A program made the translations under genes and the position numbers. Below, piece by piece: positions 1-6,895 of a stretch of 12,928 nt of DNA. The DNA comes from Pseudomonadota bacterium (GTDB lineage Bacteria > Pseudomonadota > Alphaproteobacteria > Paracaedibacterales > CAIULA01): NCBI GenBank assembly GCA_021804455.1, contig JAJZHT010000018.1, forward strand, positions 1-12,928. The letters are read 5' to 3'. Under the pieces are notes generated by a model. It worked only from the letters and a program-made list of their open reading frames with translations. It searched no databases and was not told the DNA's origin. Numbering within the stretch: the first letter of the stretch is position 1; every line of letters starts with the position of its first letter.

Positions 1-3000
1 GTAAACAAAGTTCCAATAGTCATTCCCCCCACAATCACCCATCCTAACTGACGCCGGCTTTCCGCGCCGGCTCCGGTGGCAAAGGCCAGGGGCAACGCCC
101 CCAAAACCATGGCAAACGTCGTCATTAAAATAGGACGCAGGCGCAATCTACAGGCTTCAACAATAGCCTCTGAAAGAGAAGTCTTCTTTTCATCCCGCAG
201 CTTGTTAGCAAAATCCACCATCAAAATTCCATGTTTGGTAATCAAACCAATTAAAGTAATCAAACCAATATTAGAATAAAGATTCAGTGTTCCTCCGCTG
301 ATCATGGCCAATGTAATCACCGCACCAGCTAAGGATAAAGGAACACTTAAAATAATAATAAAGGGGTCACGCCAACTTTCGAACTGGGCAGCCATCACCA
401 AATAAATAAAGCAAATAGCCAAGGCAAAAATAAACTGCATGGTTTTGCTTTCTGTTAAGAAACGTTTGGTGTCACCGATATAATCCAGACGGGCATCCGA
501 TGGCATAACCTCCGAAGCAAGGTAGGAGACCAACTCAACTCCATCTCCTACACTAAAGTTGGGTTTTAAAAAGGCATTCATCGTAATAGCACGAGTACGA
601 TTATGGTGGTGAATTTCAATAGGCCCAGCCCGCGAATGAACACTAACCAGTTCGGATAAAGGCACTAAAGTACCGTCTTTATCTCCTGCTTTAACAAACA
701 GATTGGTAATATCATGGGGACTGGTACGGGCACTGTTTTCAACCTCGACTTTAACGTCATACAATTTGTTGTCACGCTTAAAAGTGTTAGCCTTACGACC
801 GCGAATCAAGGCATCAATGGTGTCAGCAATGGTTGCAGGTTCAATATTCAATGAAGAAACTTTATCACGCATAATGGTAACCGTGAAATCCTCGGTATCG
901 CCTCGGATTTCTGATGTAACGGCCATAATTTTACCGGACATATACAAGGACGCTGTCATGTTATGGGCGATATCTTTTAATTCACGATAAGATTTATTGC
1001 CACGAAGTACAAATTGAACGGCTCGGTTATCATCGCCGCTAATCCCTGAGGAACCACTGCTAATTTTAGCCTCAATGCCCGTAATATCCTCAAGTTTTTT
1101 ACGAATCTCCATCGTAACGTCATCCGTAGAACGCTGACGATCATTTTTTAATTGGATACTTCCATCAAAGGTGGGATTCACAATTTGAGTAACGCGCCGT
1201 TCCACTTCAGGAAGGCTACCCAAAATATCGTCAATTTTATTAACGTATCGTTCTGTATATTCTAAGGTTGCTGTTTGGGGAGCCTGACCTTCCATATTAA
1301 TCCAGCCTTGGTCCTCGCGAGGGGTTAATTCTGAGGGAAGTCTTTGATGGACTAAATACCCTATACCCGCAAAGACAATCGCTGCCAAAACAACATAATG
1401 ACGATAAGACAAACAAAGCCTTAAATAACGGTCATAAATATTTTCGATTTGAACCAACCACTCGTCATTACGGAAACGATTGATAAGCTTTTGCAAAGGA
1501 TTAAAAGGAGAAAGAAATGTGAAATTCTGTGAAGAGGAGTGCTGAGGTTTTAACATACGGGCACACATCATGGGCGAAAGTGTCAAAGCAGCAAACCCTG
1601 AAATTATAACAGCCCCTGCTAAAGTGATGGAAAATTCCGTCAGCAATTTACCCGTTAAACCCTGGGCTAAAGAAACAGGGGCGTACACCGCGGCCAAAGT
1701 TAAAGTCATAGCAACAACCGCAAAGCTGATTTCTCGTACGCCTTTAATTGCCGCCTGAAAGGGTTTTTCACCTTGTTCGATATAACGATACACATTTTCC
1801 AGAATTACAATGGCATCATCCACCACCAAACCAATCGCCAGAACCATGGCCATTAAAGTAAAGGTATTAATGCTAAAATCCAAAAGATACATAATGAACA
1901 ACGCACCAATCAAAGAAACAGGAATGGTGATCAAGGGAATGAAAGAAGCCCTGGCCGAACGCAAGAATAAAAAGACAACCAGAACAACCAAGGCTGTCGC
2001 CTCAAAAATGGTTTTGTACACCTCCTGAATCGATTTTTCGATATAGATGGTTTTATCGCTCCCCACATGGATTGACATTCCCTCTGGCAAATGTTGCTCA
2101 ATTTTTTCTAAAGCGACTTTAATACCCCGAGCCACGTCGATGGGATTGGCTGTTGACTGTTTAACCACACCAATACTGATACCGGGCTTTCCATTATAAC
2201 GCGTACGGGTTTTACGATCGCTTGAGATAACTTCTGCCCTCCCAATATCACGAAGTCGAACCAGATGGTTTTTACGGGGGGCAACAACAAGGTTTTCGAA
2301 TTCCTCTGGTTTTTCTAGGTTTGCCACCGTTGTCACTAAATATTCTCGATCCCGGCTGATTAATTTACCAGCTGGTTTTTCAATGCTTTGCCGTTTCAGA
2401 GCTGTTATGACTTCTGAAACCGTAATGTTGTAGGCCGCCAGCTTTATGGGATCGAGGAAAATGTTCATTTCATACAGTCCTGACCCCAAAACATCGACAC
2501 GGGCCACACCACTTAGGGACTCTAAATCTTTTTGAATTTCACGCACGGCATAATCATGAAGCTCATTCGTGGAAAGTTTGTCGCTTGTCAGAGCCAAAGT
2601 TATAATCGGTTTTTCCTCGGCACGAGACTTCGTTAAAATAGGTTCTGTTGACTCATCAGGGAGCTTATCGCGTGATTTACTTAATCGATCGCGGATATCA
2701 TTGGTCGCATCATCGACACGACGTTCAGCGCGAAATTCCAAGGTGACTTTGCTATCTTCAGTGCTGCTGATGGAGGTAATGCTTTCAACCCCTTCAATAC
2801 CAGCCACCGCATCTTCAATCACACGGGTAACCTGGGCTTCAACAATTTCAGGTCCCGCTCCGGGAATGCTGGTTTCAATGGTGACAAACGATCGTTCAAT
2901 TTTTGGGTATTGTTGCAAAGGCAAACGATACCCCCCCACCAAACCAATAAGAACAAGAACAAAAGTCATCACCCAGGCAAAGACGGGTCTTTGAATACAA

Positions 3001-3017
3001 ACTTCCGATAGTTTCAT
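1..3017 (-). CDS. RND-family multidrug efflux inner-membrane permease (AcrB/MexB-like), partial at C-terminus
   Basis: This is the proton-driven pump subunit of a tripartite RND efflux system, acting in the inner membrane with the adaptor encoded just upstream. The open frame begins MKLSEVCIQRPVFAWV, the usual RND N-terminus with TM1, and continues for 1005 residues without a stop until the window edge. The TM4 proton-relay pair is visible as GLVVDDAIVILENV (D400 and D401, matching AcrB D407/D408). The TM10 lysine is visible in GLITLIGLITKHGILMVDF (K928, matching AcrB K940). The frame ends at GGMTIGTLFT, the start of the last membrane helix, so roughly 25-40 residues are missing. No strong Shine-Dalgarno precedes the ATG; 22 bases separate it from the adaptor stop, so both are probably on one transcript. 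Family assignment is secure; the substrate cannot be read from sequence. Confidence 0.96.
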   Translation of the reverse strand, partial: MKLSEVCIQRPVFAWVMTFVLVLIGLVGGYRLPLQQYPKIERSFVTIETSIPGAGPEIVEAQVTRVIEDAVAGIEGVESITSISSTEDSKVTLEFRAERRVDDATNDIRDRLSKSRDKLPDESTEPILTKSRAEEKPIITLALTSDKLSTNELHDYAVREIQKDLESLSGVARVDVLGSGLYEMNIFLDPIKLAAYNITVSEVITALKRQSIEKPAGKLISRDREYLVTTVANLEKPEEFENLVVAPRKNHLVRLRDIGRAEVISSDRKTRTRYNGKPGISIGVVKQSTANPIDVARGIKVALEKIEQHLPEGMSIHVGSDKTIYIEKSIQEVYKTIFEATALVVLVVFLFLRSARASFIPLITIPVSLIGALFIMYLLDFSINTFTLMAMVLAIGLVVDDAIVILENVYRYIEQGEKPFQAAIKGVREISFAVVAMTLTLAAVYAPVSLAQGLTGKLLTEFSITLAGAVIISGFAALTLSPMMCARMLKPQHSSSQNFTFLSPFNPLQKLINRFRNDEWLVQIENIYDRYLRLCLSYRHYVVLAAIVFAGIGYLVHQRLPSELTPREDQGWINMEGQAPQTATLEYTERYVNKIDDILGSLPEVERRVTQIVNPTFDGSIQLKNDRQRSTDDVTMEIRKKLEDITGIEAKISSGSSGISGDDNRAVQFVLRGNKSYRELKDIAHNMTASLYMSGKIMAVTSEIRGDTEDFTVTIMRDKVSSLNIEPATIADTIDALIRGRKANTFKRDNKLYDVKVEVENSARTSPHDITNLFVKAGDKDGTLVPLSELVSVHSRAGPIEIHHHNRTRAITMNAFLKPNFSVGDGVELVSYLASEVMPSDARLDYIGDTKRFLTESKTMQFIFALAICFIYLVMAAQFESWRDPFIIILSVPLSLAGAVITLAMISGGTLNLYSNIGLITLIGLITKHGILMVDFANKLRDEKKTSLSEAIVEACRLRLRPILMTTFAMVLGALPLAFATGAGAESRRQLGWVIVGGMTIGTLF

Positions 3018-3039
3018 CTTTTTTGTCCAATCTTATAGT

Positions 3040-4440
3040 TCAGCTTTGAGTCCCAGGGCTGGTTTTATGGGGTGAGGGGGAGGTCTTATCCCCTGAATCT
3101 TCAGACTTTTTTTGATCCTGGGTAGATTTTTCTTTGCCTTCTTCATGGGCAGAGATTGACTGGGGTTGAGTAGAAGGATTTCCCGGTTTTGTTTTGCTGT
3201 CAGTTGCTTTTTGATCCGTCTCTTTTGTTGTCGAGGTTTCCTTCTTGGCCGCTTCTTCCTCAAAATTTGAAACCTTAACACGGACACCATCGCTTAATTT
3301 TAACTGTCCAGCGGTAACCACGACCTGTCCTGGACGTATACCTGCAATAATCTCAATCTTACCATTTTCCCGAACCCCGGTTAAAATGCGACGACGGGAA
3401 GCCTTACCTTTTTCCACAACCCAAACAAATTCAATCTCGCCTTCCCGATCAACGGCAGCCTCATCCACTTGTATCGTATCACCTTGTTCCCCAATAATCA
3501 GGCCAATGTGGGCAAAAAGCCCTGGACGTAACAAGTTATCTTCATTCGGAATAGACCCACGAATCGCAATGCTGTGGCTTTCAGTTTCAACTTTTGCATC
3601 AACCGCCTCAACGGTTCCTTTGAAAATACGATCTTTGAAGGCATCAATCCGAACCTCAATTGTTTGGCCCACACCAATATCATGGACGTGCTTTTCAGGA
3701 ACCTTAAAATCAACCTTAATTGGAGTTGCATCAACAACACTTACAAGATCTTGAGCAGCCTGAACATAGGCGCCAACACTGACATCAATTAATCCAATGG
3801 TTCCTTCAAAGGGTGCTTTAATTAAAGTTTTATCGACACGGGATCGGGCAGCATCCAGGCGCGCCTCTGCGATCGACAGCTCAGCACGGGACTTATCGTA
3901 ATCTTTTGTACTGCCAATTTTTTGTTCGTGTAATTTTGCAATACGGTCAAAATCGGCCTTACGAAGCACCATTTCTGCCTCGGCCTGTTTCAACTCTGCT
4001 TTTGCGTCAGCATCCTCGAATTGGATGATGGGCTGATCTTTTTTAACACTGGCCCCTTCTGTGAAGAGAAGTTCTTTAATACGACCGTTCATTTCGGAGC
4101 GAATCGTAACAGAGGCATTGGCGCGAATTGTACCAACCGCGACAATTCGTTTTGTCATAGTTCCGGTTTTAACCACCTCTGCCTCAACCGTAACAATACG
4201 ACTTTGACGAGCGGCTGTATTCTCATCGGATTCCAAAACGTAAGTACAAAAAGACCGGACAACAGGTTGCATAGCCTTAAAAACAAGCCAAAGGGCAAGC
4301 ATTCCAACAATAATTCCCAAAGTTAACATTAAGGTTGTATTACGGCTTTGTTGTAAATGCCGCTTCAATTCTAAAAATTTCGAAAACATAATCTTTTTGC
4401 TCTTAAAGCTCTTAGGGAAAAATGGACTTCCTTTACTCAT
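3040..4440 (-). CDS. RND efflux periplasmic adaptor (membrane fusion protein, HlyD/AcrA family)
   Basis: This adaptor would bridge the inner-membrane RND pump to an outer-membrane channel. The 466-residue protein has a basic cytoplasmic N-terminus, one membrane anchor at about residues 36-56 (TLMLTLGIIVGMLALWLVF) instead of a lipoprotein signal, a lipoyl half-motif (VGTIRANASVTIRSEMNGRI), an alpha-helical hairpin rich in A/E/K (about 150-200), the second lipoyl half (IKAPFEGTIGLIDVSVGAYV) and beta-barrel and membrane-proximal domains to about residue 393. The last ~73 residues are a low-complexity tail of S, T, K, E, Q and P with no recognisable fold. An alternative start is Met18 (codon at 4389-4387); neither start has a convincing ribosome binding site. 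It is first in a two-gene operon with the pump. No outer-membrane channel or regulator gene is seen in the window. Confidence 0.93.
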   Translation of the reverse strand: MSKGSPFFPKSFKSKKIMFSKFLELKRHLQQSRNTTLMLTLGIIVGMLALWLVFKAMQPVVRSFCTYVLESDENTAARQSRIVTVEAEVVKTGTMTKRIVAVGTIRANASVTIRSEMNGRIKELLFTEGASVKKDQPIIQFEDADAKAELKQAEAEMVLRKADFDRIAKLHEQKIGSTKDYDKSRAELSIAEARLDAARSRVDKTLIKAPFEGTIGLIDVSVGAYVQAAQDLVSVVDATPIKVDFKVPEKHVHDIGVGQTIEVRIDAFKDRIFKGTVEAVDAKVETESHSIAIRGSIPNEDNLLRPGLFAHIGLIIGEQGDTIQVDEAAVDREGEIEFVWVVEKGKASRRRILTGVRENGKIEIIAGIRPGQVVVTAGQLKLSDGVRVKVSNFEEEAAKKETSTTKETDQKATDSKTKPGNPSTQPQSISAHEEGKEKSTQDQKKSEDSGDKTSPSPHKTSPGTQS

Positions 4441-4479
4441 ACCATATTCTTACTATTTCCGTATCCAAATTTTTAAGGG

Positions 4480-4509
4480 TTGACGTGACAAAGTCCTCTG
4501 TCATATAAC
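4480..4509 (+). promoter_or_regulatory. Putative sigma-70-type promoter for the tRNA pair
   Basis: TTGACG (4480-4485) and TATAAC (4504-4509) are separated by 18 bases and lie about 30 bases before the first tRNA base, so the predicted start near 4516 fits a short leader. The spacer contains a small inverted repeat, TGACA (4486-4490) and TGTCA (4499-4503), in the gap shared with the divergent efflux operon. Its role is unknown. Confidence 0.55.
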
Positions 4510-4539
4510 AGTAAGGTATTTTTTGTCCTACGAGTTTGT

Positions 4540-4615
4540 GGGCCCTTAGCTCAGTCGGTAGAGCATCTGACTTTTAATCAGGGGGTCGAAGGTTCGAATC
4601 CTTCAGGGCCCACCA
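4540..4615 (+). tRNA. tRNA-Lys (anticodon TTT)
   Basis: A complete 76-base cloverleaf is visible: acceptor GGGCCCT pairs with AGGGCCC, the D-arm is GCTCAGTCGGTAGAGC, the anticodon stem TCTGA/TCAGG encloses loop CTTTTAA with anticodon TTT at 4573-4575, and the T-arm contains GGTTCGAATCC. The discriminator is A and CCA is encoded (4613-4615). It reads lysine codons AAA/AAG. Confidence 0.98.
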
Positions 4616-4664
4616 ATCAAATAAAAATAAATAAGACGTTGGACAAAATTTTGAGTTTGGTTAA

Positions 4665-4740
4665 GCCGGTTTAGCTCAGTTGGTAGAGCAACTGATTTGT
4701 AATCAGTAGGTCGAGAGTTCGAGTCCCTCAACCGGCACCA
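4665..4740 (+). tRNA. tRNA-Thr (anticodon TGT)
   Basis: Acceptor GCCGGTT pairs with AACCGGC, the D-arm is GCTCAGTTGGTAGAGC, the anticodon stem ACTGA/TCAGT encloses TTTGTAA with anticodon TGT at 4698-4700, and the T-arm contains GAGAGTTCGAGTCCCTC. Discriminator A and an encoded CCA end at 4740. It lies 49 bases after tRNA-Lys and is probably co-transcribed with it. Its 3' end is the likely integration target of the element that follows. Confidence 0.98.
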
Positions 4741-4993
4741 GGAAAACTGCGGATTTTATCTTCCACAGTAATGTATAAATTTCCTTGGGTATACGCCGGG
4801 TATACTTTTGAGACTCCCTAGCCTACAGCAAAGTAAAACTATTTTCCAAATCTCTAGAAATGGGGCTAAAAAGGCTAAAAAACGGTAAAAACTAGTGTTT
4901 CTGCGGATTACAGCCCCCTGCCAAAAGGCTAAAGAGGGGCTAAATGTTGCTAAAAGTAACTTTATAAAACTTAAGCAGCATTCGTGAACGATA
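4741..4993. other. Non-coding junction after tRNA-Thr: probable attachment region of an integrative element
   Basis: No gene is seen here. Immediately past the tRNA CCA end lie two exact GGGTATAC repeats (4787-4794 and 4798-4805) with an 11-bp period, then GGCTAAA repeats at 4864, 4873, 4927 and 4938 and a related TGCTAAA at 4948. A 9-bp direct repeat CTGCGGATT occurs at 4747-4755 and 4901-4909. AGCCCC (4912-4917) and GGGGCT (4936-4941) could form a weak hairpin. Helically phased repeats next to a tRNA 3' end are typical of arm-type binding sites for P4-like tyrosine recombinases. That is inference, because no integrase gene or second copy of the tRNA end is seen in the window. Confidence 0.5.
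4787..4805. repeat. Paired GGGTATAC direct repeats, one helical turn apart
   Basis: Two identical 8-bp copies each contain the palindrome GTATAC and are separated by GCC, giving an 11-bp centre-to-centre spacing. Such phasing puts two bound protein subunits on the same face of DNA. Candidate integrase or excisionase arm sites. Confidence 0.6.
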
Positions 4994-5015
4994 AAGCCGA
5001 AGCGATATAAAATGG

Positions 5016-5489
5016 TTATAGGTTATAAGATTGGAAGAGGTGTTCGATGGAGCATTGATATTTTCTGCGGAAGGTTTTGGCTTGAGCCCATTTGTGTTCA
5101 ATAGGATTAAGGTCTGGGCTGTAGGCTGGCAGATACTGTAAAGTATGACCGGCATTTTTTATCGTCATTTGCATGGTTTGGTTTTTATGAAAAGCAGCAT
5201 TGTCCATAACAAGGATACTATTGGGTGGCAGCTTTGGCAGTAAGTCTTTTTCTATCCAAGCTGTAAAGACTTCTGTATTAATGTTACCCTGGAAGAGGCT
5301 CACCGTTAAGAGGGCCTTACCGATAAGAGCGCCAATGACATTAGTTCTCCCTTTAGCGCCCCAGTCATGTTTTCCATAACATCGATGTCCTTTTAAGGCA
5401 TACCCATGAGTTCTTGGCATATCATGGGCAAACCCTGACTCATCAACATAAACAATCGTCCTATCAGCTTCTTGATAAGCTTGTATCAT
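5016..5489 (-). CDS. IS630 transposase, C-terminal frame (DDE catalytic part)
   Basis: This is the catalytic half of the transposase, with the RNase H-like triad: D16 in VYVDESGF, D96 in ILVMDNAAFH and E131 in LNPIEHKW, counted from the Met at 5489. The last two are 35 positions apart, as expected for the Tc1/mariner-IS630 superfamily. The frame is open upstream to the A8 run at 5540-5547 (reading TLYHPKAKEEERHAFCQ before the Met), so the functional protein is probably a fusion of about 274 residues made by slippage or frameshifting from the N-terminal frame. The stop lies inside the left inverted repeat. If slippage does not occur, this copy is inactive. Confidence 0.88.
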   Translation of the reverse strand: MIQAYQEADRTIVYVDESGFAHDMPRTHGYALKGHRCYGKHDWGAKGRTNVIGALIGKALLTVSLFQGNINTEVFTAWIEKDLLPKLPPNSILVMDNAAFHKNQTMQMTIKNAGHTLQYLPAYSPDLNPIEHKWAQAKTFRRKYQCSIEHLFQSYNL

Positions 5490-5841
5490 CTGACAAAATG
5501 CATGCCGTTCTTCTTCTTTGGCCTTGGGATGATAAAGAGTTTTTTTTAAACGTTATCCCAAGACGCTTCAAGGCATCCCGGATACCCGTTGGGCTTGCTT
5601 TCAAACGCTTGGCTCTTTCATAATGATAAGCATCAGGATAAGCCTCAACATCTTTCCTTAAAGCTTCTCTGTCTATCTTTAGGGAAGGCTTATTGCGCCC
5701 CTTCTTAGCCATTAAACGCTTTGTCCAACGCAAAACACTCATCTTACCGATACCAAAGCGTTTAGCAACTCCTTCCATCGTCAATCCTTCCTTGCGGCGA
5801 ATCAACAATACCTTACGGCGAAAATCTAGCGAATAGGTCAT
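5464..5841 (-). CDS. IS630 transposase, N-terminal frame (HTH DNA-binding part)
   Basis: This is the DNA-binding half of the IS630 transposase. The start is taken at 5841 (MTYSLDFRRKVL), the usual IS630 beginning, behind a weak AGGG; an in-frame ATG at 5859 inside the right inverted repeat would add six residues. The helix-turn-helix is visible in GLTMEGVAKRFGIGKMSVLRW. Homology runs as far as GIRDALKRLGITFKK, where the frame meets a run of eight A residues (minus strand; 5540-5547 on plus). After that the frame reads an unrelated tail to its stop at 5464. The catalytic half continues in another frame, reached by a +1 shift. Confidence 0.85.
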   Translation of the reverse strand: MTYSLDFRRKVLLIRRKEGLTMEGVAKRFGIGKMSVLRWTKRLMAKKGRNKPSLKIDREALRKDVEAYPDAYHYERAKRLKASPTGIRDALKRLGITFKKNSLSSQGQRRRTACILSDDTSLSRS

Positions 5842-5877
5842 ACACCCTACTATAACCATTTTATATCGCTTCGGCTA

Positions 5878-6193
5878 TAAATCATAGATTTTTTTATTCT
5901 TTTCCTTCCTCAACCTTTTTTTGCCACAGCAGTCTTCTTAATGACTCTTTCACCAGAAGAGAATGCTTTATCGTCGTTTTTCTCCTAAGGTGTGCTGAGT
6001 TTAGTAATTTTCTCTAATTTTGCCATGACCTAAGCAAGTTACATAAATTTAGGCTGCTATCGCAGAGAATTCCTAGGTTTAAGAGGGTTTGGCTATCCCA
6101 AAGGAGTGCAAGCTAATACCTCTCCATTCCCCTAAAAAGCATCAAATAACGCTGTTTTGTATCAAATTCGTCACTATTCTATCAAAAAAGCAC
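5878..6193. other. Non-coding stretch between the IS and the control region
   Basis: No convincing gene is present. On the minus strand a 39-codon frame at 6026-5910 begins MAKLEKITKLSTP, meets an in-frame TAG, then continues EKNDDKAFSSGERVIKKTAV and ends AKKG before TGA. Its composition looks protein-like and it may be a gene remnant, but it is too short to identify. Confidence 0.4.
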
Positions 6194-6213
6194 AAATACT
6201 ATTAAATACTATT
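6194..6213. repeat. Perfect tandem 10-bp repeat AAATACTATT
   Basis: Two head-to-tail copies (6194-6203 and 6204-6213) lie just upstream of, and overlap, the proposed -35 region of the AlpA-like gene. The 10-bp period places both copies on the same DNA face, suggesting a protein-binding site. Confidence 0.6.
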
Positions 6214-6241
6214 GTTTTAAACAATAATAAAAGTTTATAAT
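6210..6241 (+). promoter_or_regulatory. Putative promoter with overlapping operator palindrome for the AlpA-like gene
   Basis: TTGTTT (6212-6217) and a perfect TATAAT (6236-6241) are separated by 18 bases. The -35 lies within the palindrome TATTGTTT-T-AAACAATA (6210-6226). The predicted start is near 6248, leaving a leader of about 80 bases. This layout fits repression or autoregulation by a DNA-binding protein, plausibly the AlpA-like protein encoded downstream. Confidence 0.5.
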
Positions 6242-6264
6242 TTACATTTTTGTTTTTTAATCGC

Positions 6265-6278
6265 ATACTGTTCAGTAT
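6265..6278. promoter_or_regulatory. Second palindrome in the leader, ATACTG-TT-CAGTAT
   Basis: Perfect 6-bp arms with a 2-bp centre lie about 20 bases after the predicted transcription start and 52 bases before the AlpA-like start codon. It could be an operator or a weak RNA hairpin. Confidence 0.35.
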
Positions 6279-6330
6279 AAGAGATGACCTCTCGCTTTTT
6301 CATAACACCTTTAATTAAGGATTATTACCT

Positions 6331-6546
6331 ATGAGTTTAACCTCTCACCAGAAAGTTTCCCCTCTTTTATCGCGTCGTGAAGCGGCTGAGTTTTTAGGCA
6401 TTCGGGAAAGTACGTTGGCCATTTGGCACGCGACGGACCGTTACCCTCTGCCTGTAATTAAGGTTGGTCGCTTGGCGCGGTATCGGCGGGAAGATTTAGA
6501 ACAATTTCTACACCAACGGACAACCCCTCATACGTCTCAAGGCTAA
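6331..6546 (+). CDS. AlpA/excisionase-type helix-turn-helix protein
   Basis: This small protein of 71 residues is almost entirely one winged-helix DNA-binding domain (about residues 12-62): LLSRREAAEFLGIRESTLAIW, then PVIKVGRLARYRREDLEQFL, the layout of the HTH_17 and AlpA families. In P4-like satellites and genomic islands such proteins activate integrase expression or act as excisionase. The ATG at 6331 is preceded by AAGGA at 6317-6321. The gene opens the plus-strand gene module and its stop overlaps the ribosome binding site of the next gene. The fold is clear from sequence; the role as excision or transcription switch is inferred from context. Confidence 0.88.
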   Translation: MSLTSHQKVSPLLSRREAAEFLGIRESTLAIWHATDRYPLPVIKVGRLARYRREDLEQFLHQRTTPHTSQG

Positions 6547-6556
6547 GGAGGTGACC

Positions 6557-6820
6557 ATGTTAAAAACTAATTCTGATAAGCCGTTGTTAACTCAGGGTCT
6601 GTTATTTGATGACGTCCTGACAGGATGCCTTAAGCAAGAGAACGATGACTCTGCTAGGCCAACGGCTTTCCCTTTTGAAGGGCAAAAGCGGACAAGAAAG
6701 CTGATAAGGAGAAGGACCATAAAGCCCGCCTTATCCAGGATTCCCTATCGGCAATTACCCTTATGTTTTAGGGAACAAGAAAAAAGGGCTGCTGGCTTTA
6801 CTAGCTCAACAGCACCTTAG
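6557..6820 (+). CDS. Small unknown gene, possibly frameshifted (87-residue frame)
   Basis: The ATG at 6557 follows a strong Shine-Dalgarno AAGGAGG (6545-6551) that overlaps the stop of the AlpA-like gene, so a translated gene should start here. A GTG at 6551 is in frame but lies on the Shine-Dalgarno. The first ~40 residues (MLKTNSDKPLLTQGLLFDDV and on) look ordinary, but from about 6680 the frame becomes arginine-rich and unconvincing. A different frame reads KADKKADKEKDHKARLIQD at 6690-6741, and a third reads FPIGNYPYVLGN, KKKGLLALLAQQHLRDNESL and RQSAQRKFFV until TGA at 6867-6869. The true product may therefore extend to 6869 through one or two shifts, or two small genes overlap. No family is recognised. 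Confidence 0.4.
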   Translation: MLKTNSDKPLLTQGLLFDDVLTGCLKQENDDSARPTAFPFEGQKRTRKLIRRRTIKPALSRIPYRQLPLCFREQEKRAAGFTSSTAP

Positions 6821-6895
6821 AGATAACGAAAGTCTCAGACAGAGCGCCCAGCGAAAGTTCTTTGTCTGAGTCGATTACTATAAGGAAAGTATAGA

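Larger units (their letters stand above)
4994..5877 (-). mobile_element. IS630-family insertion sequence, about 884 bp, apparently full length
   Basis: Perfect 26-bp terminal inverted repeats are seen at 4995-5020 and 5851-5876 (outer end AGCCGAAGCG). The element is flanked by TA on both sides (4992-4993 and 5878-5879), the expected TA target duplication of this family. It encodes a DDE transposase in two overlapping minus-strand frames. Both reading frames reach into the inverted repeats, as usual for compact IS630 elements. It sits between the tRNA attachment region and the control region of the element's genes, so it may have landed in, or replaced, a region that once held an integrase gene. 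Confidence 0.92.

Noticed and set aside
3033-4326. Several frames on both strands overlapping the efflux adaptor gene
   Set aside because: They are shadows of a well-supported adaptor gene with intact domain motifs.
4747-4909. 9-bp direct repeat CTGCGGATT as attachment core
   Set aside because: Nine bases is within chance expectation for a window this size, and the copies do not flank a gene or match the tRNA end.
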